A DNA stretch of 64,000 nt from Stenotrophomonas nitritireducens (lineage in GTDB: Bacteria; Pseudomonadota; Gammaproteobacteria; Xanthomonadales; Xanthomonadaceae), in the NCBI RefSeq assembly GCF_001431425.1, contig NZ_LDJG01000007.1, forward strand, positions 62,001-126,000, in the 5' to 3' direction. The position numbers and the translations under genes are program-made. Every line of letters begins with the position of its first letter. Positions within the stretch are counted from its first letter, which is position 1. Under the pieces are notes generated by a model that was not told where the DNA came from, did not search any database, and saw nothing but the letters and a program-made list of their open reading frames with translations. This document shows positions 54,210-63,129 of the stretch, piece after piece.

Positions 54210-54275
54210 GGCAGGTGCGTTGTTCCAGGAAGGCGGCATTACAGCATCCGGGCGATGAAGCCGCGGTCGGGACGC

Positions 54276-54304
54276 TTGACAGGCGCTCCGTTTACTCATG
54301 TAAT
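54276..54304 (+). promoter_or_regulatory. blaI promoter (TTGACA-N17-TGTAAT)
   Basis: A consensus TTGACA (54276-54281), a 17-bp spacer and TGTAAT (54299-54304, 5 of 6) lie directly before blaI. Transcription would start near 54311, leaving only about 18 bases of leader and no Shine-Dalgarno sequence. Confidence 0.8.
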
Positions 54305-54326
54305 CGATAAAAATTACGAGCGTAAA
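54291..54326. promoter_or_regulatory. Two TTAC-N4-GTAA operators, candidate BlaI sites
   Basis: TTTACtcatGTAAT (54291-54304) and ATTACgagcGTAAA (54313-54326) are each palindromic with a TTAC-N4-GTAA core. Their centres are 22 bp apart, two helical turns. The first covers the -10 element and the second lies between the predicted start site and the blaI ATG. BlaI/MecI repressors bind comparable dyads in their own promoters. Confidence 0.75.
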
Positions 54327-54328
54327 CG

Positions 54329-54703
54329 ATGATCCGGATCAGCGAAGCCGAAGCGGTGGTGATGGAGGTCCTGTGGGAGGCGCATCCGCTTGCCGCCGAG
54401 GACGTGATGGCGCGCCTGGCCGGGCGCAACGACTGGGCCGAGGCCACCATCAAGACCCTGCTCAACCGCCTGCTCAACAAGGGCGCGATCAGCGCGGCGA
54501 AGGAGGGCCGGCGCTATCTGTACGCGCCGCTGGTGCAGCGCGACGCATGGCTGCTGGAGGAGAGCAGCAGCCTGCTCGAGCGCCTGTTCGACGGGCGCGT
54601 CGCGCCGCTGGTGGCGCATTTCAGCCAGCACCGGAAGCTGAGCCGCGACGACGTGGCCGAACTGCGCCGGCTGCTGGAGGAGCTCGACGATGACCAGCCC
54701 TGA
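54329..54703 (+). CDS. BlaI/MecI/CopY-family transcriptional repressor
   Basis: A 124-residue winged-helix repressor. The N-terminal domain (MIRISEAEAVVMEVLWEAHPLAAEDVMARL, then WAEATIKTLLNRLLNKGAISAAKEGRRYLYAP) is the standard BlaI DNA-binding fold, with the dimerisation helices after it. In staphylococci BlaI is cleaved when its partner receptor peptidase is activated; the downstream gene encodes such an M56 peptidase. It overlaps that gene by 14 bases. Two TTAC-N4-GTAA sites in its promoter suggest autoregulation. Confidence 0.93.
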   Translation: MIRISEAEAVVMEVLWEAHPLAAEDVMARLAGRNDWAEATIKTLLNRLLNKGAISAAKEGRRYLYAPLVQRDAWLLEESSSLLERLFDGRVAPLVAHFSQHRKLSRDDVAELRRLLEELDDDQP

Positions 54704-56282
54704 ATTCATGCGTGCCTTGCTGGCGACCGCGCTGGCCGGCGGCATGGCGATGGCCGTGGTGCTGATGCTGCGCGGCGTGGTGCGGCGCTGGCTGGGTGCC
54801 AGCGCGGCCTATCTGCTGTGGCTGGCGGTCCCGGCGGCACTGCTGGGCGTGCTGCTGCCGGCACCGCGCATGGCGGTGCTGCCGATGGTGGCCATCGACG
54901 CGGCGATGCCGGTGGCCGCCTCCACGGCCGGAACGGGCCTGCCGGCATTGCCCTGGTCGTTGCTGCTGGTCGCGGCCTGGCTGGCCGGTGCGCTGGCGAT
55001 GGCGGCGCGGCTGCGGTACCAGCAGCGCCATTTCGTGCGCGGGCTGGGGCCGCTGCGGCGCCGCGAGGATGGCGTCTGGCAGGCGCGCGGCAGCGCGGGC
55101 CTGCCGGCGGTCGTCGGCCTGTGGCGGCCGCGCATCGTGCTGCCGGCGGATTTCGAGCATCGCTATACCACCGGCGAGCGGCAGCTCGTGCTGTTGCACG
55201 AACAGGTGCATCTGCGCCGCGGCGACACCGTGGTCAACGCGCTGCTGGCGGCGATGCAATGCCTGCACTGGTTCAACCCGCTGCTGCCGTTGGCGGTGCG
55301 CCGCTGCCGCGAGGACCAGGAACTTTCCTGCGACGAGCGCGTCATCGCCCAGGGCGGTGGCGCACGCCGCAGTTATGGCAACGCCATGCTCAAGACCGGG
55401 CTGGCGCTGTCACCGCTGCCGGTGGGCTGTCACTGGCAACACCCTCATCCGTTGAAGGAGCGTATCGCCATGTTGAAGCGTCCGGTGCCGGGAAAAAAGC
55501 AGTGGCTCGCGATGGTGTTGTTGTCGCTGGGGTTGTCGTCGGGCCTGGGCTATGCGGCCTGGGCCGCGCAGCCGGCGCAGGTGCAGAAGAGCGGCGCGGA
55601 TGCCGCCTATTACAGCGTGAAGCTGCGGCTGGAGGTGGATGGCCAGGCGCGCGATTTCGAAGTGCGTGAGCATGCGGGCAAGCCGTTCGCGTTCTCCATG
55701 GAGACGCCGGCTGGCCACACGTGGACGGGCGAGTTCAAGGTGGAGCCGCTGTACGCCGCACACGTCGCGCTGTCCGGCACCCTCCGCGAAGGCAGGCTGA
55801 TCATCACGGCGCCGCGGCTGGTGGTGGAGATCGACGGTACTGCGCGCATGCATGCCAGGACGAAGGACGGAGATTCATTGTTCAAGATGGAAGCGGTCGT
55901 TGCCGACCTCGGCATGCAGGCCGGCGCCATGGCCGCCGTCCAGGATCCTGCGGCGCGGGCGCGCGTTGGCGTGGAGCCGGCGGATGCGCCGGCGCGCACG
56001 CCGGGATTCGCCGACATGCCGCCGCCGCGCTATCCGCCGAGCATGAACACCGGCGAGGTGGTGCTGAAAGTCGATGTCGCGGCCGATGGAACGGCCACAG
56101 GCGTGGTGGTCGATCGCAGTTCGGGACATGCGGATCTGGATGAAGCGGCGATGGACGCGGCCCGTCAGTGGAAGTTCGTTCCGGCCTACAAGGATGGCAA
56201 GGCCGTTGCCGGCCAGGTGCGCGTGCCGGTGCGCTTCGCGATGGACGAAACGACCACCACGACCGAGGAGAGCACTTCCTGA
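54690..56282 (+). CDS. M56 (BlaR1-like) membrane peptidase with C-terminal TonB domain
   Basis: A 530-residue protein. Three N-terminal membrane helices (~8-27, 40-58, 88-107) precede a cytosolic gluzincin loop with HEQVH at 170-174 and a downstream ELSCDE, as in BlaR1/MecR1 proteases; a fourth helix lies at ~272-292. Instead of a penicillin-binding sensor, the periplasmic part is a ~150-residue unknown region followed by a TonB C-terminal domain (~450-525: PPPRYPPSMNTGEVVLKVDVAADGTA, LDEAAMDAARQWKFVPA). The peptidase probably acts on the adjacent BlaI. The TonB-like end suggests that it senses or drives an outer-membrane partner. M56-TonB fusions are known in related bacteria. Confidence 0.88.
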   Translation: MTSPEFMRALLATALAGGMAMAVVLMLRGVVRRWLGASAAYLLWLAVPAALLGVLLPAPRMAVLPMVAIDAAMPVAASTAGTGLPALPWSLLLVAAWLAGALAMAARLRYQQRHFVRGLGPLRRREDGVWQARGSAGLPAVVGLWRPRIVLPADFEHRYTTGERQLVLLHEQVHLRRGDTVVNALLAAMQCLHWFNPLLPLAVRRCREDQELSCDERVIAQGGGARRSYGNAMLKTGLALSPLPVGCHWQHPHPLKERIAMLKRPVPGKKQWLAMVLLSLGLSSGLGYAAWAAQPAQVQKSGADAAYYSVKLRLEVDGQARDFEVREHAGKPFAFSMETPAGHTWTGEFKVEPLYAAHVALSGTLREGRLIITAPRLVVEIDGTARMHARTKDGDSLFKMEAVVADLGMQAGAMAAVQDPAARARVGVEPADAPARTPGFADMPPPRYPPSMNTGEVVLKVDVAADGTATGVVVDRSSGHADLDEAAMDAARQWKFVPAYKDGKAVAGQVRVPVRFAMDETTTTTEESTS

Positions 56283-56875
56283 TGCGGCGCCAGCCGGCAG
56301 CGGTTCCGTTGTGCGCGTTGTGCCTGCTGCTGGTGGCGACCGGCTGCGCGACGCGCCCCGCCGCCACCCAAGACGTTGCGGACAGCAGCTACAACATCGG
56401 CCAGCGCCTGCTTGTGGCGGAGAGCGGCGGTGGGCAGGGCGGGGAGGTACAGCCGTATGCACTGTCGGCGCGCGAAGTCTTCCGCATGCCCGCGCCGGTG
56501 CATGCGCCACCGCCGGAACTGCCGACCCTGCAGGGCCGGCAATCGATGCCGCCGGTGACGGTGTGCCTGAATGTCGTCGTCGACGAGCAGGGGCTGGTGC
56601 AGCGCAGTTTCCCGCTGCTGGCGCACAGCCAGTGCGGTGCTGGCGGCGACGCGGATAACGGCCATCTGCTGCAGGCCGCGGGCGATGCCGTGCGGCGATG
56701 GCGCTTCGCGCCGGCGGCGATCTGCCACTTCGCCCCCGGTACCGCCCCGGCCGCAGCGGGCGACTGCGCCGGTGCCGCGCGGGTGGAGGAGGTTCCGGTG
56801 ACGTTGCCCTATGCGTTCACGTTCGAGATCGTGCAGGGACAGGCGCGCGTGCGGGTCGGCAGCACGCCGCAGTGA
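56282..56875 (+). CDS. Lipoprotein with TonB-like C-terminal domain
   Basis: A 197-residue protein with a lipoprotein signal (VPLCALCLLLVATGCATRP, lipobox VATGC). The rest contains a Pro-rich segment (MPAPVHAPPPELPTLQG), a TonB-C-like domain (VTVCLNVVVDEQGLVQRSFPLLAHS then AGDAVRRWRFAPAAICHFAPG) and a final beta strand. Four Cys in the mature part may form disulfides. It overlaps the M56-TonB gene by one base, so the two TonB-like proteins are made together. It is not a full TonB because it lacks the N-terminal ExbBD-contact helix. Its job in the module is unknown. Confidence 0.82.
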   Translation: MRRQPAAVPLCALCLLLVATGCATRPAATQDVADSSYNIGQRLLVAESGGGQGGEVQPYALSAREVFRMPAPVHAPPPELPTLQGRQSMPPVTVCLNVVVDEQGLVQRSFPLLAHSQCGAGGDADNGHLLQAAGDAVRRWRFAPAAICHFAPGTAPAAAGDCAGAARVEEVPVTLPYAFTFEIVQGQARVRVGSTPQ

Positions 56876-56897
56876 GCCTGCGGTGCGGGGCATCCCC

Positions 56898-56963
56898 GTA
56901 GAGCGGGGCATCGCCCCGCAGGAGCTGCACCGATGAAACCCCGGCCGGGCGATGCCCGGCGCC
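56898..56963. repeat. Single GTAG-type REP pair
   Basis: GTAGAGCGGGGC with GCCCCGC, followed by GGCCGGGCGATGCCCGGC, forms one REP pair just after the lipoprotein gene. It nearly fills the gap to the S1/P1 nuclease stop codon. Confidence 0.75.
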
Positions 56964-56969
56964 GCGGCG

Positions 56970-57806
56970 TCAGTGGGGCTTCTGCGGGGTATCCAGCAAC
57001 TCGTTCAACAGCGCCGCCAGGCGTTCGCCGGCCAGGCGCAGCTGTGCCTCGGCGACCGGGCGCCAGACGCTGGCATACGCTTCGTCGACCTTGTGCCCCG
57101 GCGGGTAGACGCCTTCGCGCGTGGCGATGCGGCAGCTCTGCTCTGCCCATGCCGTGGCATCGCGCTGCAGCTGCGGCGCGCCGATGCCGGTGGGGGCTGG
57201 CAGCGCCTGCAGGCGCTGCAGGTACTGGTCGTCGTCCAGCTGCAGCGCATAGAACATGCCGCTGTCCCACAGCGAGTGCAGGTTGGTGCCGCGCTCGTTG
57301 AACTGCAGCTGGTAGGTGTTGCCGCCCTTGTCGTGGCCGTAGCCGGCATGCATCGGCTGGTGCATGTCGCCGACCAGGTGCACGACGAACTTGAGCGCCT
57401 GCAGGCGCTCGGCATCGGAAAGGCTGCGGTCGGCCAGGCGCGCGCTCTGCGCCTTCAGCGCCTCGATCACGCAGTCGCCATCGCGGCAATGCTTCGGCGG
57501 GTCGTAGACGCAGCCGTCCTCGGCCATGTTGACGTAGTGCCAGCCGGCCGAACGCTTGCCCAGGTCGGGGTCTTCGGCGCGCAGCTGGTCGGCCCAGGGG
57601 GCGATGTTGGCCAGGGTGTCGCCGGGCTCGGTGGCGAGCAGGCGGTCCACTTCCGCCTTCGCGGCGGGATCCAGACGCGCTTCGGCGAGGCGCGCGACCA
57701 GGCGGTGGCCCTGCGCGCCCCAGGCGAACGCCGGTGTGGACACCAGGGTGGATGCAGCCAGGACGATGCCGGAAAGGACAGAGGGAATGCGGGCGCGGAT
57801 TTTCAT
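56970..57806 (-). CDS. S1/P1-type nuclease, exported
   Basis: A 278-residue zinc-dependent nuclease that degrades single-stranded nucleic acid and 3'-phosphates. Signal-peptide cleavage is expected at AFA/W, leaving the N-terminal Trp29 as a zinc ligand. Others are visible: His34 (WGAQGHR), Asp in WADQLR, His in GWHYVN, and the helix VVHLVGDMHQPMHAG with three His and an Asp, then NLHSLWD. All three zinc sites look complete. It probably acts in the periplasm or medium to scavenge phosphate or nucleosides. It lies convergent to the BlaI/M56 group. Confidence 0.93.
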   Translation of the reverse strand: MKIRARIPSVLSGIVLAASTLVSTPAFAWGAQGHRLVARLAEARLDPAAKAEVDRLLATEPGDTLANIAPWADQLRAEDPDLGKRSAGWHYVNMAEDGCVYDPPKHCRDGDCVIEALKAQSARLADRSLSDAERLQALKFVVHLVGDMHQPMHAGYGHDKGGNTYQLQFNERGTNLHSLWDSGMFYALQLDDDQYLQRLQALPAPTGIGAPQLQRDATAWAEQSCRIATREGVYPPGHKVDEAYASVWRPVAEAQLRLAGERLAALLNELLDTPQKPH

Positions 57807-57900
57807 CGCGGCATTCTAGCCGCCGCACCGTTCCGGCCATGTGCCGAAAGTGGCGGGCCTGCCCATGATCCCGCCGCGCTTGGCTCGCGACGGGTCATGA

Positions 57901-59838
<1,938 letters not shown>

Positions 59839-59862
59839 TCGGCCCGTTGCGTTTGGTTGAAG

Positions 59863-59890
59863 GAAGGGCGCCGATGGCGCCCTTCTTTTT
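59863..59890 (+). terminator. Rho-independent terminator after gap
   Basis: A perfect 10-bp stem GAAGGGCGCC / GGCGCCCTTC with a 3-base loop, followed by TTTTT, lies 24 bp after the stop codon. Confidence 0.95.
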
Positions 59891-59920
59891 GCCCTGTGTC
59901 GCGACTGTAATCCGCCTCTT

Positions 59921-60345
59921 GTAGAGCGGGGCATCGCCCCGCTGGGGCATTACCGGACAAGCCCCGCCGGGCGCCGCCCGGCGCTACAGAGCCGCCGCGA
60001 TCCGCGTTTCGTAGAGCGGGGCACCGCCCCGCTGGGGCATTGCCGGGCAAGCCCCGCCGGGCGTCGCCCGGCGCTACAGAGCCGCCACGATCCGCGTTTC
60101 GTAGAGCGGGGCACCGCCCCGCTGGGGCATTACCGGTCAAGCCCCGCCGGGCGTTGCCCGGCGCTACAGAGCCGCCGCGATCCGCGTTTCGTAGAGCGGG
60201 GCATCGCCCCGCTGGGGCATTACCGGGCAAGCCCCGCCGGGCGTTGCCCGGCGCTACAGAGCCGCCACGATCCGCGTTTTGTAGAGCGGGGCAAAGCCCC
60301 GCTGGGGCATTACCGACCGGGCTCCGCCAGGCGCCATCCAGCGTC
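59921..60345. repeat. Tandem REP array, five units with exact 90-bp period
   Basis: Units begin with GTAGAGCGGGGC at 59921, 60011, 60101, 60191 and 60281. Each has an AGCGGGGC / GCCCCGCT hairpin, a core GGGGCATTACCGG (GGGGCATTGCCGG in unit 2), and a converse REP ending GGCGCTACAGA, then a linker CCGCGATCCGCGTTTC. Units 1-4 differ by only a few bases; the fifth is degenerate at its end. It lies between the gap terminator and the DUF2339 gene. The 346-bp stretch to 60414 contains nothing else. Confidence 0.92.
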
Positions 60346-60414
60346 ATGGATACCTTGCGTTTCCGCGGAGCGTGGATAAGGTGGTGCCGCACCTCCCGGT
60401 GACAAGGATGAGGA

Positions 60415-63129
60415 ATGGACGGCGGCGCGTTTGTGCTCTTGGGATTGCTGGTGGTGGCAGTGGCGTTGGCGGTACCGGTGCTGCTGGTCATGGCCTTGGT
60501 ATCGGTGTCCTCGCTCAAGCGGCGCCTGGCCGCGCTGGAAGCTTCGCTCGCGCGACAAGGGCGGACGGGCGCGCCTGTGGCCGAGGAGATCCGGCCATCT
60601 GCAGGGCAGGAACCCATACCGGAGAGGGAGGCGTTCGAGCCTTCGCCCATCGTTCCCGGGCCTGGGCCCGTGCGGGAGGCCGCTGAGCCGGTGCGGCCCG
60701 TCGTCGTGCCCGTGCTGCCGCCTCTGCCGGAGCCGGTTCCACCGCCGTCGGTCCACAGCGCACCCGCGCGCGGGCCGGAACCGGCGGCGCCGGCCGGGCC
60801 GAACGTCATCGAGCGTGGCGTGGAACGCGTCAAACAGTGGTTCACCAGCGGCAACGTGCCGGTCAAGGTCGGCATGCTGGTGCTGTTGGCCGGCGTGGCG
60901 GCGCTGCTCAAGTACGTCAGCGACCAGGGCTGGCTGCGCCTGCCGATCGAGCTGCGCCTGGCCGGCATCAGCGCGGCCGCGCTGGCCGGGCTGGTGTTCG
61001 CCTGGCGCAAGCGCGAGAGCCATCGCGCCTTCGCCCTGGCCCTGCAGGGCGGCGCCATCGGCGTGCTGCTGTTGACCGTGTTCGCCGCGACCAGGAACTA
61101 CGGCGTGCTCGGCCCCGGGCCGGCGTTCGCGGTCAGCGTGGTGCTGATCGCCGGGCTGTGCGTGATGGCGGTGCTGCAGGAGTCACGCACGCTGGCCATC
61201 CTCGGCGTGCTGGCCGGGTTCATGGCGCCGGTCTGGCTGTCCGACGGCGGTGGCAACCACGTCGCCCTGTTCTCGTACTACGCCCTGCTCAACGCCGGCA
61301 TCTTCGCCATCGCCTGGGTGCGGCCGTGGCGCATCCTCAACCTGCTCGGCTTCGCCTTCACCTGGGGCATCGGCACGCTCTGGGGCGTGCTGGACTACAC
61401 GCCGGCCAAGTTCGCCAGCACCGAGCCGTTCCTGCTGCTGTTCTTTGCGTTCTACCTGCTGCTGCCGCTGCTGTATGCGCGCCGGGCGGCGACGCCGGGC
61501 GGCGCGCGCATCGACGGTTGCCTGCTGTTCGGCACGCCGCTGGTGGCGTTCTCGCTGCAGGCCGGGCTGCTGCAGGGCGAGCGCATGCCGCTGGCGCTGT
61601 GCGCACTCGGCGTGGCCCTGCTCTACGCGGTGCTGGCGCGCGCGCTGCTGGGGCGCGAGCGCCTGCATCTGCTGGCCCAGGGCTACGCCATCCTCGCGGT
61701 GGGTTTCGCCACGCTGGCGGTGCCGCTGGCGCTGTCGGCCAAGGCCACCGCTTCGGTGTTCGCGCTGGAAGGCGCCGGCCTGGTCTGGCTGGGCCTGGTG
61801 CAGCAGCGCCGGCTGGCGCGCTGGACCGGCATCGGCCTGCAGCTGGCCGCGGCGTTCGCGCTGGCGGTGGGCATCGACGGCGCCCATGCCATCCGCGGCG
61901 GCGTGGAGTTCGCAGTCGCCAATGCGGTCTTCATGGGCGCGCTGCTGATCGCATTGGCCGCCTTCGCCAGTGCCTGGCTGTACCGCGGTGCGGGCAACCG
62001 GCCGGTGGCGGTGATCGCCTACGCCTGGGCCCTGGCCTGGTGGCTGGGCAACGCCGGCACCGAGATCGCGCGCTTCGTGGAGCCGCGCAGCGTCCTGCAC
62101 GGCATGCTGCTGCTGCTGGGCGTCACCGGCTGGCTGGCGGCCGAGGTGCACCGGCGGCGTCCGGCACTGGCGCTGTCGCTGACCACCCTGGGCGGCTTCG
62201 TGCTGGCGTTCCCGCTGGCCTTCATGCAGGTGGCCGAGCATGGCCAGCCGTTCGCCGGCCACGGCGCCTGGGCCTGGCCGCTGTTCGCCGCACTGGGCGT
62301 GCGCAGCCTGCTGTGCCTGCGTTCGGCGGGCGATGCCATCGCCGGCCCCGCGCAGCTGGCCTGGTGGCTGCTGTGGCCGACGGTGTTGTCGCTGCTGTCC
62401 TGGCACCTGGGCAAGCGTTTCGAACTGGCCGGCGGCTGGGTCGGCATGCTGCTGGCGCTGCCGTGGCTGCTGCTGGCGGCGCTGTCGCTCCGCCGCTGGC
62501 ACTGGCTGGCGCGACCGCTGGGCGTGGCGTTCGACCGCTACCGGCCGATCCTGCAGGCGGCGACCTTCGCCGTGCTGGGCCTGTGGTGGCTGGTGTCGCT
62601 GGCCAGCGCCGGCGCCGCGGCGCCGCTGCCATGGATCGCGCTGCTCAACCCGCTGGACCTGGCGCAGCTGGCCGCGCTGCTGCTGGCGGCGATGTGCCTG
62701 TGGTCCGCCGACGCGCGCCCGCGCCTGGCCGGGCTGCGCCTGGGCCTGCTGCCGCTGGCGGCGTTGGTGCTGGTCAGCACCATCACCCTGCGCGCCGTGC
62801 ACCACTGGGGCGGCATCGGCTGGGACGGCCGCTTGATCGACACCAGCCTGGCGCAGACCAGCCTGACCGTGGTGTGGAGCCTGCTCGGCGTGATCGGCTG
62901 GGTGAGCGGCTCGCGGCGCGGGCAATGGGGGCTGTGGCTGGCCGGCGCGATCCTGATGGCCGTGGTGCTGGCCAAGCTGCTGCTGATCGACCGCGGCAAC
63001 CTCGGTGACCTGCTGGGCATCGGCGCTTTCATCGCCTATGGGCTGTTGTGCACGCTGGTTGGCTGGCTGGCCCCGGCGCCGCCGCGCAAGAGCGGCAACG
63101 CTACGCAACGAGAGGAAGCTTCCGCATGA
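60415..63129 (+). CDS. DUF2339 polytopic membrane protein
   Basis: A 904-residue membrane protein of the DUF2339 family. One N-terminal helix (~7-28) and a Pro/Glu-rich cytoplasmic segment (~35-125, LPPLPEPVPPPSVHSAPARG) precede the family signature (WFTSGNVPVKVGMLVLLAGVAALLKYVSDQGWL). About 25 further hydrophobic segments fill the rest. The function is unknown; envelope or polysaccharide-related roles have been suggested for relatives but are not shown. The ATG at 60415 has AGGATGAGGA upstream. The stop overlaps the DUF3999 start by four bases (ATGA), a pairing that recurs in other proteobacteria. Confidence 0.88.
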   Translation: MDGGAFVLLGLLVVAVALAVPVLLVMALVSVSSLKRRLAALEASLARQGRTGAPVAEEIRPSAGQEPIPEREAFEPSPIVPGPGPVREAAEPVRPVVVPVLPPLPEPVPPPSVHSAPARGPEPAAPAGPNVIERGVERVKQWFTSGNVPVKVGMLVLLAGVAALLKYVSDQGWLRLPIELRLAGISAAALAGLVFAWRKRESHRAFALALQGGAIGVLLLTVFAATRNYGVLGPGPAFAVSVVLIAGLCVMAVLQESRTLAILGVLAGFMAPVWLSDGGGNHVALFSYYALLNAGIFAIAWVRPWRILNLLGFAFTWGIGTLWGVLDYTPAKFASTEPFLLLFFAFYLLLPLLYARRAATPGGARIDGCLLFGTPLVAFSLQAGLLQGERMPLALCALGVALLYAVLARALLGRERLHLLAQGYAILAVGFATLAVPLALSAKATASVFALEGAGLVWLGLVQQRRLARWTGIGLQLAAAFALAVGIDGAHAIRGGVEFAVANAVFMGALLIALAAFASAWLYRGAGNRPVAVIAYAWALAWWLGNAGTEIARFVEPRSVLHGMLLLLGVTGWLAAEVHRRRPALALSLTTLGGFVLAFPLAFMQVAEHGQPFAGHGAWAWPLFAALGVRSLLCLRSAGDAIAGPAQLAWWLLWPTVLSLLSWHLGKRFELAGGWVGMLLALPWLLLAALSLRRWHWLARPLGVAFDRYRPILQAATFAVLGLWWLVSLASAGAAAPLPWIALLNPLDLAQLAALLLAAMCLWSADARPRLAGLRLGLLPLAALVLVSTITLRAVHHWGGIGWDGRLIDTSLAQTSLTVVWSLLGVIGWVSGSRRGQWGLWLAGAILMAVVLAKLLLIDRGNLGDLLGIGAFIAYGLLCTLVGWLAPAPPRKSGNATQREEASA

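Noticed and set aside
54329..56875. A beta-lactam resistance operon
   Set aside because: There is a BlaI-type repressor and an M56 peptidase, but no beta-lactamase gene and no penicillin-binding sensor domain.
59921..60345. Possible CRISPR array
   Set aside because: The entire 90-bp unit is conserved, including the would-be spacers, and no cas genes are present.
60040..60402. An open frame encoding an apparent 30-residue tandem repeat protein
   Set aside because: It is created by the 90-bp REP array, whose period is a multiple of three. It has no ribosome site and its codons are fixed by the repeat hairpins.
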